Assembly: GCA_003669605.1 (NCBI GenBank)
Contig: QWOP01000085.1
Span: forward strand, 62,001-126,000
Reading direction: 5' to 3'
DNA from: Planctomycetota bacterium
GTDB taxonomy: Bacteria; Planctomycetota; Planctomycetia; Pirellulales; UBA1268
DNA: 64,000 nt
Below are positions 26,223 through 33,758 of this stretch, piece after piece. Each line of letters begins with the position of its first letter. The first letter of the stretch is position 1. The notes beneath the pieces were generated by a model, which was not told the DNA's origin, ran no database searches, and saw only the letters and a program-made list of their open reading frames with translations. A program made the translations under genes and the position numbers.

Positions 26223-28253
26223 ATGGCCAAGCGTTCCCCACCACACCGCCGCGTCTCGGGCGTCGTACCGATCCTCGTCGCCATCTCCGTGGGGAGCATG
26301 ACGTGGGCGGCGCTGTCAGTTTGGCATGATTCCTCCGCCGGGCCCCGCATTGTCCGCTCGGTTGCTGACACGCTTTCCATGGGGCCGTGGGCAGATCGAT
26401 TCCTCGAGCTCATCGCGCTCCAGCCATCTGCGATCTTCGAAGAGGTGGATGAGGAAAACGACGAGGAAGAGGACGACGACAACTCTCTCGCGGGAGAAGC
26501 GGTCGTCGCGCTCTCCCCCGGCGCTGCGATGACGCCGGACCCAAACGCTCAGGCGGCATCACCCCGGGCCGCCGCCAATGCACCGGCCGAACTGGCCACC
26601 GTGACTCAAGCCCCCCTGCAAGCCTCCGGCGACACCGCTCCGGTGACGCCCGCCGCGGCGTTACCGCTGGAGATGCTCACCGCCGCCACGTCGCCGCTTG
26701 AGCCACTGGATACATCGAGCCCGCGGGCCACTCTGCGGGGCTTCTGCGACACAATCGACCACGTCTACCGGAACCTCATTGCCGGTCTCACCCGTGACAC
26801 GCGGCTGGAGAATGCCCACCTCATCCGCCAGGGGCTCACCTGCCTCGACCTCTCCGAATTTGCCCCCGCGCTTGCTGAATCGAAGGGGCGCGAGGCCGCC
26901 ACCTGCCTCAAGGAGGTCTTTGACCGGATCCCGTTCCCCGCCGACTCCGCCATCCCGGATGCAGCGGCGGTGAAGGCCGATTCGATCACCCGCTGGCGAG
27001 TCCCCGGCACCGAGATCGTGCTGATGCAGATTGAATCGGGAGTGCGGCAGGGGGATTTCGTCTTCACCTCCGAGTCGGTCACCCGGGCCGAGGGGTATTA
27101 CTTCCGCGTCCGCAACCTCCCCTACAAGTCCGATGCCGGCAGCCCAGGCCTCTACAACGCCTACGTCACCGTCGGCGGCAATCTGATCCCCGAGTCTTTT
27201 ATCCGCGGCCTGCCCCACTGGGCCCATTGCGTGGTCCTTGGTGAAACCGTCTGGCAGTGGGCTGCCGCGGTGCTGCTGGCGATGGCCTTTGGTCTGGTGG
27301 CGATGCTTGCCTCAGCGTTCCCGCGGATCTTCCGCCCCGGCTGGAGCCGTTCGATCACCAGTTTCCTTCTCCCGGTGGTGCTGGCCGGCGGCAGCGTCGT
27401 GGCCGATTGGCTGCTGACATTTCAGGTCCGTCTCACCGGCGACACTCTGGTTGCATCGAAGCTCACTTTGAGGCTCACGCTCTACGCCGGCGCCATCGCG
27501 GCAGTGATGGCGGTGATGGCGCGAATCACCGGGTTGCTGGTCCGCACGCAGTGCCGGCGTCAGGACGGAATCGATGTCCAACTCATCCGTCTGGCTTGCC
27601 GGGTGTGCACGTTCGTGATCGTCGCCTGGATCGGCATCCATGCCGCCGACTCTCTCGGCATTCCGGTGGCGCCGCTGCTGGCCGGACTCGGTGCCAGCGG
27701 CTTGGCAGTGGCCCTCGCTGCCCAGTACTCGATCGAGAACCTGATTGCCGGTGTCGTCCTCTTCACCGACAAACCGGTGCGGATCGGCGATGAGTGCCAG
27801 TTTGGCGAGGTCCGAGGACGCGTCGAACAGATCGGCCTGCGTTCCACCAGGATCCGCGGCAGCGATCGCTCGCTGATCTCTGTGCCCAACGCCGAGTTCG
27901 CCAAGGTGCAGTTGGTGAACTACACCCGCCGTGATCGGATTCCCATCCGGCTCCCGGTGGAGATCCGCCGCGATGTCAGCCCCGCTCAGGTTCGCGACCT
28001 GCTCACGCGGTTCCGCGACGTCGTCGGCGACCACGTCCGTCTCGATCCGGGCTCGCCGCGCGTCCGGCTGACGGGACAATCGTCGGAGGCCTACACGATC
28101 GAGATCTCGGCTGTGGCGCTGACCAGCGACGAAGGCGAGATGCAGACGATTCGCGAAGAGATCCTGCTGTCGATCATGGACGAGATCGAACGCCGCCACT
28201 GCGACATCCATGGCGAGGAGACTGGGCAGCCGCTGTTGCGTGCAGTCGCCTAG
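26223..28253 (+). CDS. large MscS-type mechanosensitive channel
   Basis: The 676-residue membrane protein has an N-terminal membrane anchor or signal (VSGVVPILVAISVGSMTWAA, 11-30), a strongly acidic linker near 73-87 (EEVDEENDEEEDDD), an Ala/Pro-rich stretch, then a soluble domain of about 150 residues and four or five membrane helices. The MscS core is in the last 220 residues: pore helix region AGLGASGLAVALAAQYSIEN and the beta domain opening FTDKPVRIGDECQFGEVRG. It should act as an osmotic pressure valve. The start is set at MAKRSPPHRR; the upstream frame looks non-coding. Gating role is inferred from family. Confidence 0.88.
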   Translation: MAKRSPPHRRVSGVVPILVAISVGSMTWAALSVWHDSSAGPRIVRSVADTLSMGPWADRFLELIALQPSAIFEEVDEENDEEEDDDNSLAGEAVVALSPGAAMTPDPNAQAASPRAAANAPAELATVTQAPLQASGDTAPVTPAAALPLEMLTAATSPLEPLDTSSPRATLRGFCDTIDHVYRNLIAGLTRDTRLENAHLIRQGLTCLDLSEFAPALAESKGREAATCLKEVFDRIPFPADSAIPDAAAVKADSITRWRVPGTEIVLMQIESGVRQGDFVFTSESVTRAEGYYFRVRNLPYKSDAGSPGLYNAYVTVGGNLIPESFIRGLPHWAHCVVLGETVWQWAAAVLLAMAFGLVAMLASAFPRIFRPGWSRSITSFLLPVVLAGGSVVADWLLTFQVRLTGDTLVASKLTLRLTLYAGAIAAVMAVMARITGLLVRTQCRRQDGIDVQLIRLACRVCTFVIVAWIGIHAADSLGIPVAPLLAGLGASGLAVALAAQYSIENLIAGVVLFTDKPVRIGDECQFGEVRGRVEQIGLRSTRIRGSDRSLISVPNAEFAKVQLVNYTRRDRIPIRLPVEIRRDVSPAQVRDLLTRFRDVVGDHVRLDPGSPRVRLTGQSSEAYTIEISAVALTSDEGEMQTIREEILLSIMDEIERRHCDIHGEETGQPLLRAVA

Positions 28254-28355
28254 GCCGTGGGGTGGTCTGAACGTGGCCCCCGGGATGCCTGCCGGCCCTC
28301 GACCGGATGGGGAGACTCGACGTACGATAGGGGAGGTCGTCCGCGGCCCAGCTGG

Positions 28356-28466
28356 TTATGGATACACTGCCGGCCCTCGCCGCACGAGGCGGTCGCGAGT
28401 GCGAAGCACTCGAGAAAACCGGCGGTTTTTGAAGTGGAAAAAGGTCAGGGATGAATTTTTCCACCG
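28356..28466 (+). repeat. dispersed multi-hairpin intergenic repeat, best-folded copy
   Basis: Four hairpins lie in a row in this copy. CCTCG (28375-28379) pairs with CGAGG (28385-28389); CGAGTGC (28396-28402) pairs with GCACTCG (28406-28412) around a GAA loop; AAAACC (28415-28420) pairs with GGTTTT (28424-28429) around GGC; GTGGAAAAA (28434-28442) pairs with TTTTTCCAC (28457-28465) around a 14-base loop. The copy sits between the MscS-type gene and the DUF1501 gene, on the plus strand of both. Confidence 0.88.
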
Positions 28467-28510
28467 GCTGCTAGTTCCCCCGGATCTTCCTCTCCCGGAA
28501 TCGCCCCGCG

Positions 28511-29872
28511 ATGAAACCCGACCAGTCGCTCCCCGCCACCGGCCTCGGTCGCCGCGAATTGCTCCGCATCGGCGCTTTGAGCATCTTTGGCGCGGCCGGC
28601 GTCGATGCCGGCCCGCGGGGCATTGCCCGGGGGGCAAATGCCTCCGCCAGCATTCCCGCCGACGGCTGGCAGCGGCAGTGCATCTTCATCCTCCTTCAAG
28701 GGGGCGCCAGCCACATCGATCTCTGGGATCCGAAGCCGCGCGCGGTGGCCGAGATCCGCGGTCCGTTCCAGCCGATCGCCACCAACGTTCCGGGGATCCA
28801 GTTCGGCGAACTTTTGCAGCGCTCAGCGGCAGTCGCCGACAAATTGTGTGTCATCCGCTCCATGACCCACCGCTTTTCTAACCACATCGCCGGCACCTAC
28901 ATCACCCTTACCGGATCGACCAAGCAGCCCGATCAGGACCGCGAGGCCCATTCCGACGACTTTCCCGGTCCCGGAGCGGTGCTCAACGCCTTGCAGGTCT
29001 CGCCCCCTGGCGTACCACGGAGCGTGTCGCTCCCGAATTGGCTGAGCATTCCCGGCCCCTCCAATCGGATGCCGGGGCAGTACGGCGGGTTCCTGGGGGC
29101 GGTCCATGATCCGTTCATCGTCGAAGGGGATCCCAATGCTGCTGGCTACAAGCCGCTGGCCCTGACGCTCGCCGAGGGGATGACCACCGACCGCCTCGGG
29201 AGCCGGCTGGAACTCAACCGCCGCTTAGACGGCGTCGCGCGCCTCCTTGAGAAGGAACAGCGGCAGCAGTACGACCGCCTTCAACAAAGCGCCTATGACC
29301 TTGTCGCCGACGGCCGCTTTCGACGGGCCCTTGATCTCAATGAGGAGTCTGCCGCCACGCGTGACGCCTACGGACGGACGAAGTTTGGCCAGTCGCTATT
29401 GCTGGCCAGACGCCTGATGGAAGCGGGAGTGCAGTTTGTGGCCTACAACGCCTTCAATCAGGAGTGGGATACGCACGGCGGCCTACTGGGCCGCTACAAG
29501 CAGATCGTGCCACCAATGGACCAGGCATTCGCGGCGCTGGTTGCTGATCTGGCCGACCGCGGATTGCTGGAGCGGACGATGGTCGTCAACACCGGGGAGT
29601 TTGGCCGCACGCCGACGATCAACAAGGACGCCGGTCGCGACCACTGGCCCAACGTCTATTCCACCGTGCTTGCCGGAGGGGGCGTCCGCGGCGGAGTGAT
29701 TTTCGGGGCGAGCGATTCCAAGGGAGCGGAGCCCGCCGACCGCCCGGCGTCGCCGGCCGATCTCCTGGCGACGGTCTACGACAGGCTCGGTGTGCCGCCG
29801 GCCACGGAACTCCGCGACCGTTTGAACCGGCCGATCCAGCTCTCCGACGGCCACGTCCTGCCAGTCTGCTGA
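28511..29872 (+). CDS. DUF1501 family exported protein, Tat-type signal
   Basis: The 453-residue protein has a twin-arginine-type start (GLGRRELLRIGALSIFGAAG, residues 12-31) and the DUF1501 pattern related to the alkaline-phosphatase/sulfatase fold: FILLQGGASHIDLWDPKP near 58-75, RLMEAGVQFVAYN near 303, VVNTGEFGRTP near 360 and DHWPNVYSTVLAGGGVRGG, abbreviated as DHWPN near 377. The enzymatic activity of this family is not settled. It often accompanies DUF1549/1553 cytochrome-type genes in planctomycetes; here it is followed instead by a Gfo/Idh oxidoreductase. Repeat copies lie on both sides of the gene. Confidence 0.92.
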   Translation: MKPDQSLPATGLGRRELLRIGALSIFGAAGVDAGPRGIARGANASASIPADGWQRQCIFILLQGGASHIDLWDPKPRAVAEIRGPFQPIATNVPGIQFGELLQRSAAVADKLCVIRSMTHRFSNHIAGTYITLTGSTKQPDQDREAHSDDFPGPGAVLNALQVSPPGVPRSVSLPNWLSIPGPSNRMPGQYGGFLGAVHDPFIVEGDPNAAGYKPLALTLAEGMTTDRLGSRLELNRRLDGVARLLEKEQRQQYDRLQQSAYDLVADGRFRRALDLNEESAATRDAYGRTKFGQSLLLARRLMEAGVQFVAYNAFNQEWDTHGGLLGRYKQIVPPMDQAFAALVADLADRGLLERTMVVNTGEFGRTPTINKDAGRDHWPNVYSTVLAGGGVRGGVIFGASDSKGAEPADRPASPADLLATVYDRLGVPPATELRDRLNRPIQLSDGHVLPVC

Positions 29873-29886
29873 TCCCCTTGCTATCC

Positions 29887-29998
29887 GTGGAAAAAGTTAT
29901 CCCTGACCTTTTTCCACTGCGGATATTCCCGGTTTTCTCCAGTGCTGCGCACTCGGGACCGCCTCGTGCAGCAAGTGACAGCAGTTTATCCACAGCCT
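29887..29998 (-). repeat. dispersed multi-hairpin intergenic repeat, well-preserved inverse copy
   Basis: On the plus strand this copy reads from GTGGAAAAAG (29887-29896), which pairs perfectly with CTTTTTCCAC (29908-29917) around an 11-base loop, through GGATATTCCCGGTTTTCTCC and AGTGCTGCGCACTCGGGA to GCAAGTGACAGCAG and TTTATCCACAG. It is the inverse orientation of the copy at 28356, with the DUF1501 gene between them. It includes a TTATCCACA (29986-29994), identical to the DnaA-box consensus. The remainder of the 276-base gap carries only a -10-like hexamer at 30073. Confidence 0.88.
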
Positions 29999-30072
29999 GT
30001 CAGGCTGCAGCCGATTGATGGGGGCCTGGAAGAGGCGACTTCCGGCCAGATGCAGGCACCGGGCCGGTCGGC

Positions 30073-30078
30073 TATAGT
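30073..30078 (+). promoter_or_regulatory. candidate -10 element TATAGT
   Basis: TATAGT lies 70 bases before the oxidoreductase ATG at 30149, downstream of the repeat copy. No -35 box is evident. Confidence 0.3.
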
Positions 30079-30148
30079 GCCGACAGAGTCCCGGGGGTCG
30101 TTCTCACTCGCCGCACGCTTGCCGCGGCTGCATCCGGAGTTTTCCACC

Positions 30149-31456
30149 ATGCCGTTCTCCCGTCCTGCATCCACGATCCCTGGCCCGGCGCGGACATCCC
30201 GCCGCGGGTTGCTCAAGACCGGCCTGTCGCTGTCCGCGGCGGCCATCGCCCCGACAGTCATCCCCGGCTCGGCCCTCGGCCTCGACGGCACGATCCCGCC
30301 GAGTGAGCGTGTCGTTCTCGGCGGCATCGGCATCGGCAACCGCGGCACCTACGACCTCGGCTGCTTCCTCGAGCAGCAAGATGTGCAGTTCACCGCGATC
30401 TGCGACGTCAAGGAAAACCGCCGCGTTGGCATCAAGAAGATGGCCGACGAGAAATATGGAAATGATTCCTGTGCGATGTATCAGGATTTCCGCGAACTCC
30501 TCGACCGCAACGACATCGACGCCGTCCTCATCGCCACCGGCCCCAACTGGCACACCACCGCAAGCGTCTACGCGGCGAAGGCCGGCAAGGACATTTACTG
30601 CGAGAAGCCCTGCTCGAAAAACATCGCGCAGAGCCTTCTTCTCCGCGACACGATCCGCCGCACCGGCCGCGTCTTCCAGGCCGGCACCCAGCGCCGCAAC
30701 CTTCCCCACTTCGCGTTTGCCTGCGAGTTGGCCCGCACTGGCCGCTTGGGGAAAATGAAGCGGGTCTACGCCCATCCCGCCGGAATGACGGCAAGCACCA
30801 GCGGCTGGCTGCCTGCGGAGAACGAACCGCCGAAGGAGGTTGTCGATTGGAATATGTACCTCGGCCCGGCGGCCTGGCGGCCCTTCAACGCCAAACTCCT
30901 CGACGGCTTCAACTTCGAGAAGGGGGGCGGGCTCGTCGGCGGCGGCGTCCTCGAATGGGGCTCGCACTGCGTCGATCTGTGCCAATGGGCCGTCAACGAC
31001 TGCCCGCCGCCGGTGGAGTATGCCCCGCCAGTCGATGGCCAGATCGTCTGTAAGTATGTCGACGGTGTGGAACTGATCTTCCGCGAGAAGGATTGGATCC
31101 CACTCGGCTCCTGCCCGGTGCGTTTTGAGGGGGAAGATGGTTGGGTCGAGGCGGGGGACTCAGGGAAACTCGTCCTCTCGTCGCCCGAACTCCTCGCCGG
31201 ACGGACTGTCGAGGAGATCGGTGGTTACCCGGCGACGTTCCATGTCCGCGACTTCCTCGACTGCGTCAAGACCCGCGGCAAGCCGAAGGGGAATGCCGAC
31301 GCGGCCTGCAACGCGCACATCGCCTGCCATGCAGCCAACGTGGCCCTGTTCCTCGGCAGGCCGGTGAAGTTCGACAACGCCACCAATGCGTTCGTTGACG
31401 ACGTCGAGGCCAACCGACTCCGCTCGGAGGCCCTGCGTGAGCCGTGGCGGATCTGA
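30149..31456 (+). CDS. Gfo/Idh/MocA family oxidoreductase, Tat-type signal
   Basis: The 435-residue protein has a twin-arginine signal (TSRRGLLKTGLSLSAAA, residues 16-32) and then a Rossmann fold with GGIGIGNRGTYDLG near 58-71. The family motif is CEKPCSKNIAQS near 150, with the usual Lys-Pro pair, and a later WGSHCVDLCQWA near 270. It differs from the paralogue at 8166 in having LGGIGIGNRG as the nucleotide loop and a shorter C-terminal end. It should oxidise an unknown sugar or sugar derivative in the periplasm, with a bound cofactor. It is followed after 67 bases by a HEAT-repeat gene. Confidence 0.9.
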   Translation: MPFSRPASTIPGPARTSRRGLLKTGLSLSAAAIAPTVIPGSALGLDGTIPPSERVVLGGIGIGNRGTYDLGCFLEQQDVQFTAICDVKENRRVGIKKMADEKYGNDSCAMYQDFRELLDRNDIDAVLIATGPNWHTTASVYAAKAGKDIYCEKPCSKNIAQSLLLRDTIRRTGRVFQAGTQRRNLPHFAFACELARTGRLGKMKRVYAHPAGMTASTSGWLPAENEPPKEVVDWNMYLGPAAWRPFNAKLLDGFNFEKGGGLVGGGVLEWGSHCVDLCQWAVNDCPPPVEYAPPVDGQIVCKYVDGVELIFREKDWIPLGSCPVRFEGEDGWVEAGDSGKLVLSSPELLAGRTVEEIGGYPATFHVRDFLDCVKTRGKPKGNADAACNAHIACHAANVALFLGRPVKFDNATNAFVDDVEANRLRSEALREPWRI

Positions 31457-31523
31457 TCCGCCACCGTTCACCCCAGCAGCCGCCTCCCCGATCCCAACCA
31501 CCCCATTTCAGGACCCTTCTTTC

Positions 31524-33662
31524 ATGATGCTCAACACCCTCTTTCGCCGTTTCATCCTGGCCACCGCGCTGGCAGCGAGCGCTTCGCTTGCCATCCCATC
31601 GGCCCGCGCCGCCGATGGCCGTAACGATCTGGAAAAGGCGGCGATCGCGGTCCTCCGCAGCGACGCAGCCGAAGCCGACAAGGCGCTTGCCTGCAAGCAG
31701 ATCGCCATCTTTGGATCTGCCGATGCGGTGCCCGATCTCGCCGCGCTGCTCGACAACGAGAAGTTGCACTCCTGGGCCCGCACCGGGCTGGAGGCGATCC
31801 CCGGTCCTGAGGCCGACGGGGCCTTGCGGGCTGCCGCCGCGACGCTCTCCGGCAACCTGCTCGTCGGGACCATCAATTCACTCGGTGTGCGCAAGGACGC
31901 AGGAGCCTTGGCTGTGCTCACGCAGCGGCTGGCTGACCGCGACCCCGACGTCGCCTCGGCAGCAGCCGTTGCGCTTGGCCACCTGGGAACGCTGCCGGCA
32001 ATCTCGGCGCTGAAAAGCGCGCTGCCGAGAGCCAATGGTGCGGTCCAGTCGGCGATCGCCGAGGGCTGCATCTACGCTGCCGAAGAGCTCCTCGCCGCCG
32101 GCAAGGCGAGCGACGCCGCCGCCCTCTACGACGAAGTCCGCAAGGCCCCCGTTCCGGCACAGCGGAAACTCGAGGCGACTCGAGGCGCGATTCTCGCCCG
32201 TGGAGACGACGCAGCGCCGCTTCTCATTGAGCAGTTGCAGTCGCCCGAACAATCGCTCTTCCGCCTCGGTCTCACCACCGCTCGGGAGGTGAAGCAGGGC
32301 AAGTGTGACGCGGCCCTCGTGGCCGAGTTGCCGAAGTTGCCTGCTGCCCGGGCCGCCTTGCTGCTCCGGGCGCTGGCCGATCGAAAGAGTCCGGCTGCGG
32401 TCGAGGCTCTCATTGCGGCTGCTGGGAAGGGGGGCAAAGAGACGCGGCTGGCAGCGCTTGAATCGCTGGGGGCAGCGGGCAACGCCAAGGCGCTCGCCGT
32501 ACTTCTCGAAGGGGCCGTTGATGCCGACGCCGATCTCGCCCGGGCCGCCACGGCGTCGATCTCGAGCCTCTCCGGCACCGAGGTCAACTCCGAGATCAAG
32601 AAGCGGCTCTCGAACGCTCAGGGGAAACTGCTGCCGATGCTCTTGGAACTCGTCGGCCAGCGGCGGATCGACGCGATTCCGCCGGCGCTGGCTGCGGTCG
32701 ATTCGCAGGATCCCGCCACACGGGCCGCGGCGCTTGCCGCCCTGGGAAACATCGTTGATGTTGAGCGGCTTCCGGTCCTGGTGTCGCAGGTGGTGAAGCC
32801 GCGTGACGAGACCGACGCTGCCAATGCGAAGAAGGCCTTGCTGACGGCGGCGATCCGCATGCCTGACCGTGAGGCTTGCTCCAGCGCGGTGGTTGCACCA
32901 CTCTCATCGGCTCCCGCCGCCGCCAAGCAAGTGCTGTTGGAAACTCTCGGGGCCGTGGGGGGTACGAAGGCCCTCACCGCCGTGGCTGCCGCTGCCAAGA
33001 ACGGCGACGACGCCCAGAAGGATGTTGCCAGCAGGTTGCTCGGTGAATGGATGACCCCCGACGCCGCTCCGGTTCTTCTCGATCTCTCCAAGACGCTCGC
33101 GGAGGACAAGTACCGGGGCCGCGCCATCCGTGGCTTCATCCGCATTGCCCGGCAGTTCAAGCTTGAGCAGTCCGAGCGGGCGAAGATGGCCTTGGAGGCG
33201 TTCTCGGCAGCGAAGACTGCGGCCGAGAAGAAACTCGTTCTTGAGGTGGCCCGACGCTACCCCGACATGGAAATGCTGAAGCTTGCTGCCAAAGCTGGTG
33301 CCGATGACGAACTCAAGCCTGAATCCCGGATCGCCGCCGCGGCGATCGTGAAGAAACTCCCCGAGGAGTCTGCTGAGGCCTATGCGCTTGCCAAGGGACT
33401 GGGCCTTGAGAAGGTGTCTCTCGAGATCGTGAAAGCGACCTACGGTTCTGGCGACCGGCAGAAAGATGTTACCGATGTGGTCCGCAAGAACGCCGGCAGC
33501 CTGCCGCTGATCTATATCGCAGGAAACGGCTTTAATGCTGTCTTCGGCGGCGATCCGGCTCCCAGCGCCGTCAAGCATCTTGTGATCCAGTACACGATCG
33601 ATGGCCAGCCTGGGGAAGCGATGATCGAAGAGAACGGCACCATCGTCCTGGCCACCCCCTGA
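31524..33662 (+). CDS. exported HEAT-repeat protein with C-terminal beta module
   Basis: The 712-residue protein begins with a signal (FILATALAASASLAIPSARA) and continues with at least fifteen HEAT-like helical pairs rich in Ala, Leu and Lys, for example AVPDLAALLDNEKLHSWAR and PAISALKSALPRANGAVQ. The last 75 residues form a separate unit, VKATYGSGDRQKDVTDVVRK followed by FGGDPAPSAVKHLVIQYTIDG, which looks like a small beta module found at the end of many planctomycete exported proteins (similar to DUF3395; inference). It is likely a periplasmic scaffold. Its neighbour is the oxidoreductase, whose gene it may follow on one transcript. Confidence 0.85.
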   Translation: MMLNTLFRRFILATALAASASLAIPSARAADGRNDLEKAAIAVLRSDAAEADKALACKQIAIFGSADAVPDLAALLDNEKLHSWARTGLEAIPGPEADGALRAAAATLSGNLLVGTINSLGVRKDAGALAVLTQRLADRDPDVASAAAVALGHLGTLPAISALKSALPRANGAVQSAIAEGCIYAAEELLAAGKASDAAALYDEVRKAPVPAQRKLEATRGAILARGDDAAPLLIEQLQSPEQSLFRLGLTTAREVKQGKCDAALVAELPKLPAARAALLLRALADRKSPAAVEALIAAAGKGGKETRLAALESLGAAGNAKALAVLLEGAVDADADLARAATASISSLSGTEVNSEIKKRLSNAQGKLLPMLLELVGQRRIDAIPPALAAVDSQDPATRAAALAALGNIVDVERLPVLVSQVVKPRDETDAANAKKALLTAAIRMPDREACSSAVVAPLSSAPAAAKQVLLETLGAVGGTKALTAVAAAAKNGDDAQKDVASRLLGEWMTPDAAPVLLDLSKTLAEDKYRGRAIRGFIRIARQFKLEQSERAKMALEAFSAAKTAAEKKLVLEVARRYPDMEMLKLAAKAGADDELKPESRIAAAAIVKKLPEESAEAYALAKGLGLEKVSLEIVKATYGSGDRQKDVTDVVRKNAGSLPLIYIAGNGFNAVFGGDPAPSAVKHLVIQYTIDGQPGEAMIEENGTIVLATP

Positions 33663-33758
33663 AACGGAAATGCTTGAGACGCCAATGCCTCAGCAGGCAC
33701 GTGGTGGGAAATTCCTGCCGCGGTCGGGGGCCGTAGACCCAGAAACAGTTCCAGAGAC

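Noticed and set aside
29986-29994. Replication origin at the DnaA-like box
   Set aside because: Only one exact box is present, inside a dispersed repeat. No dnaA, dnaN or AT-rich unwinding region is nearby.
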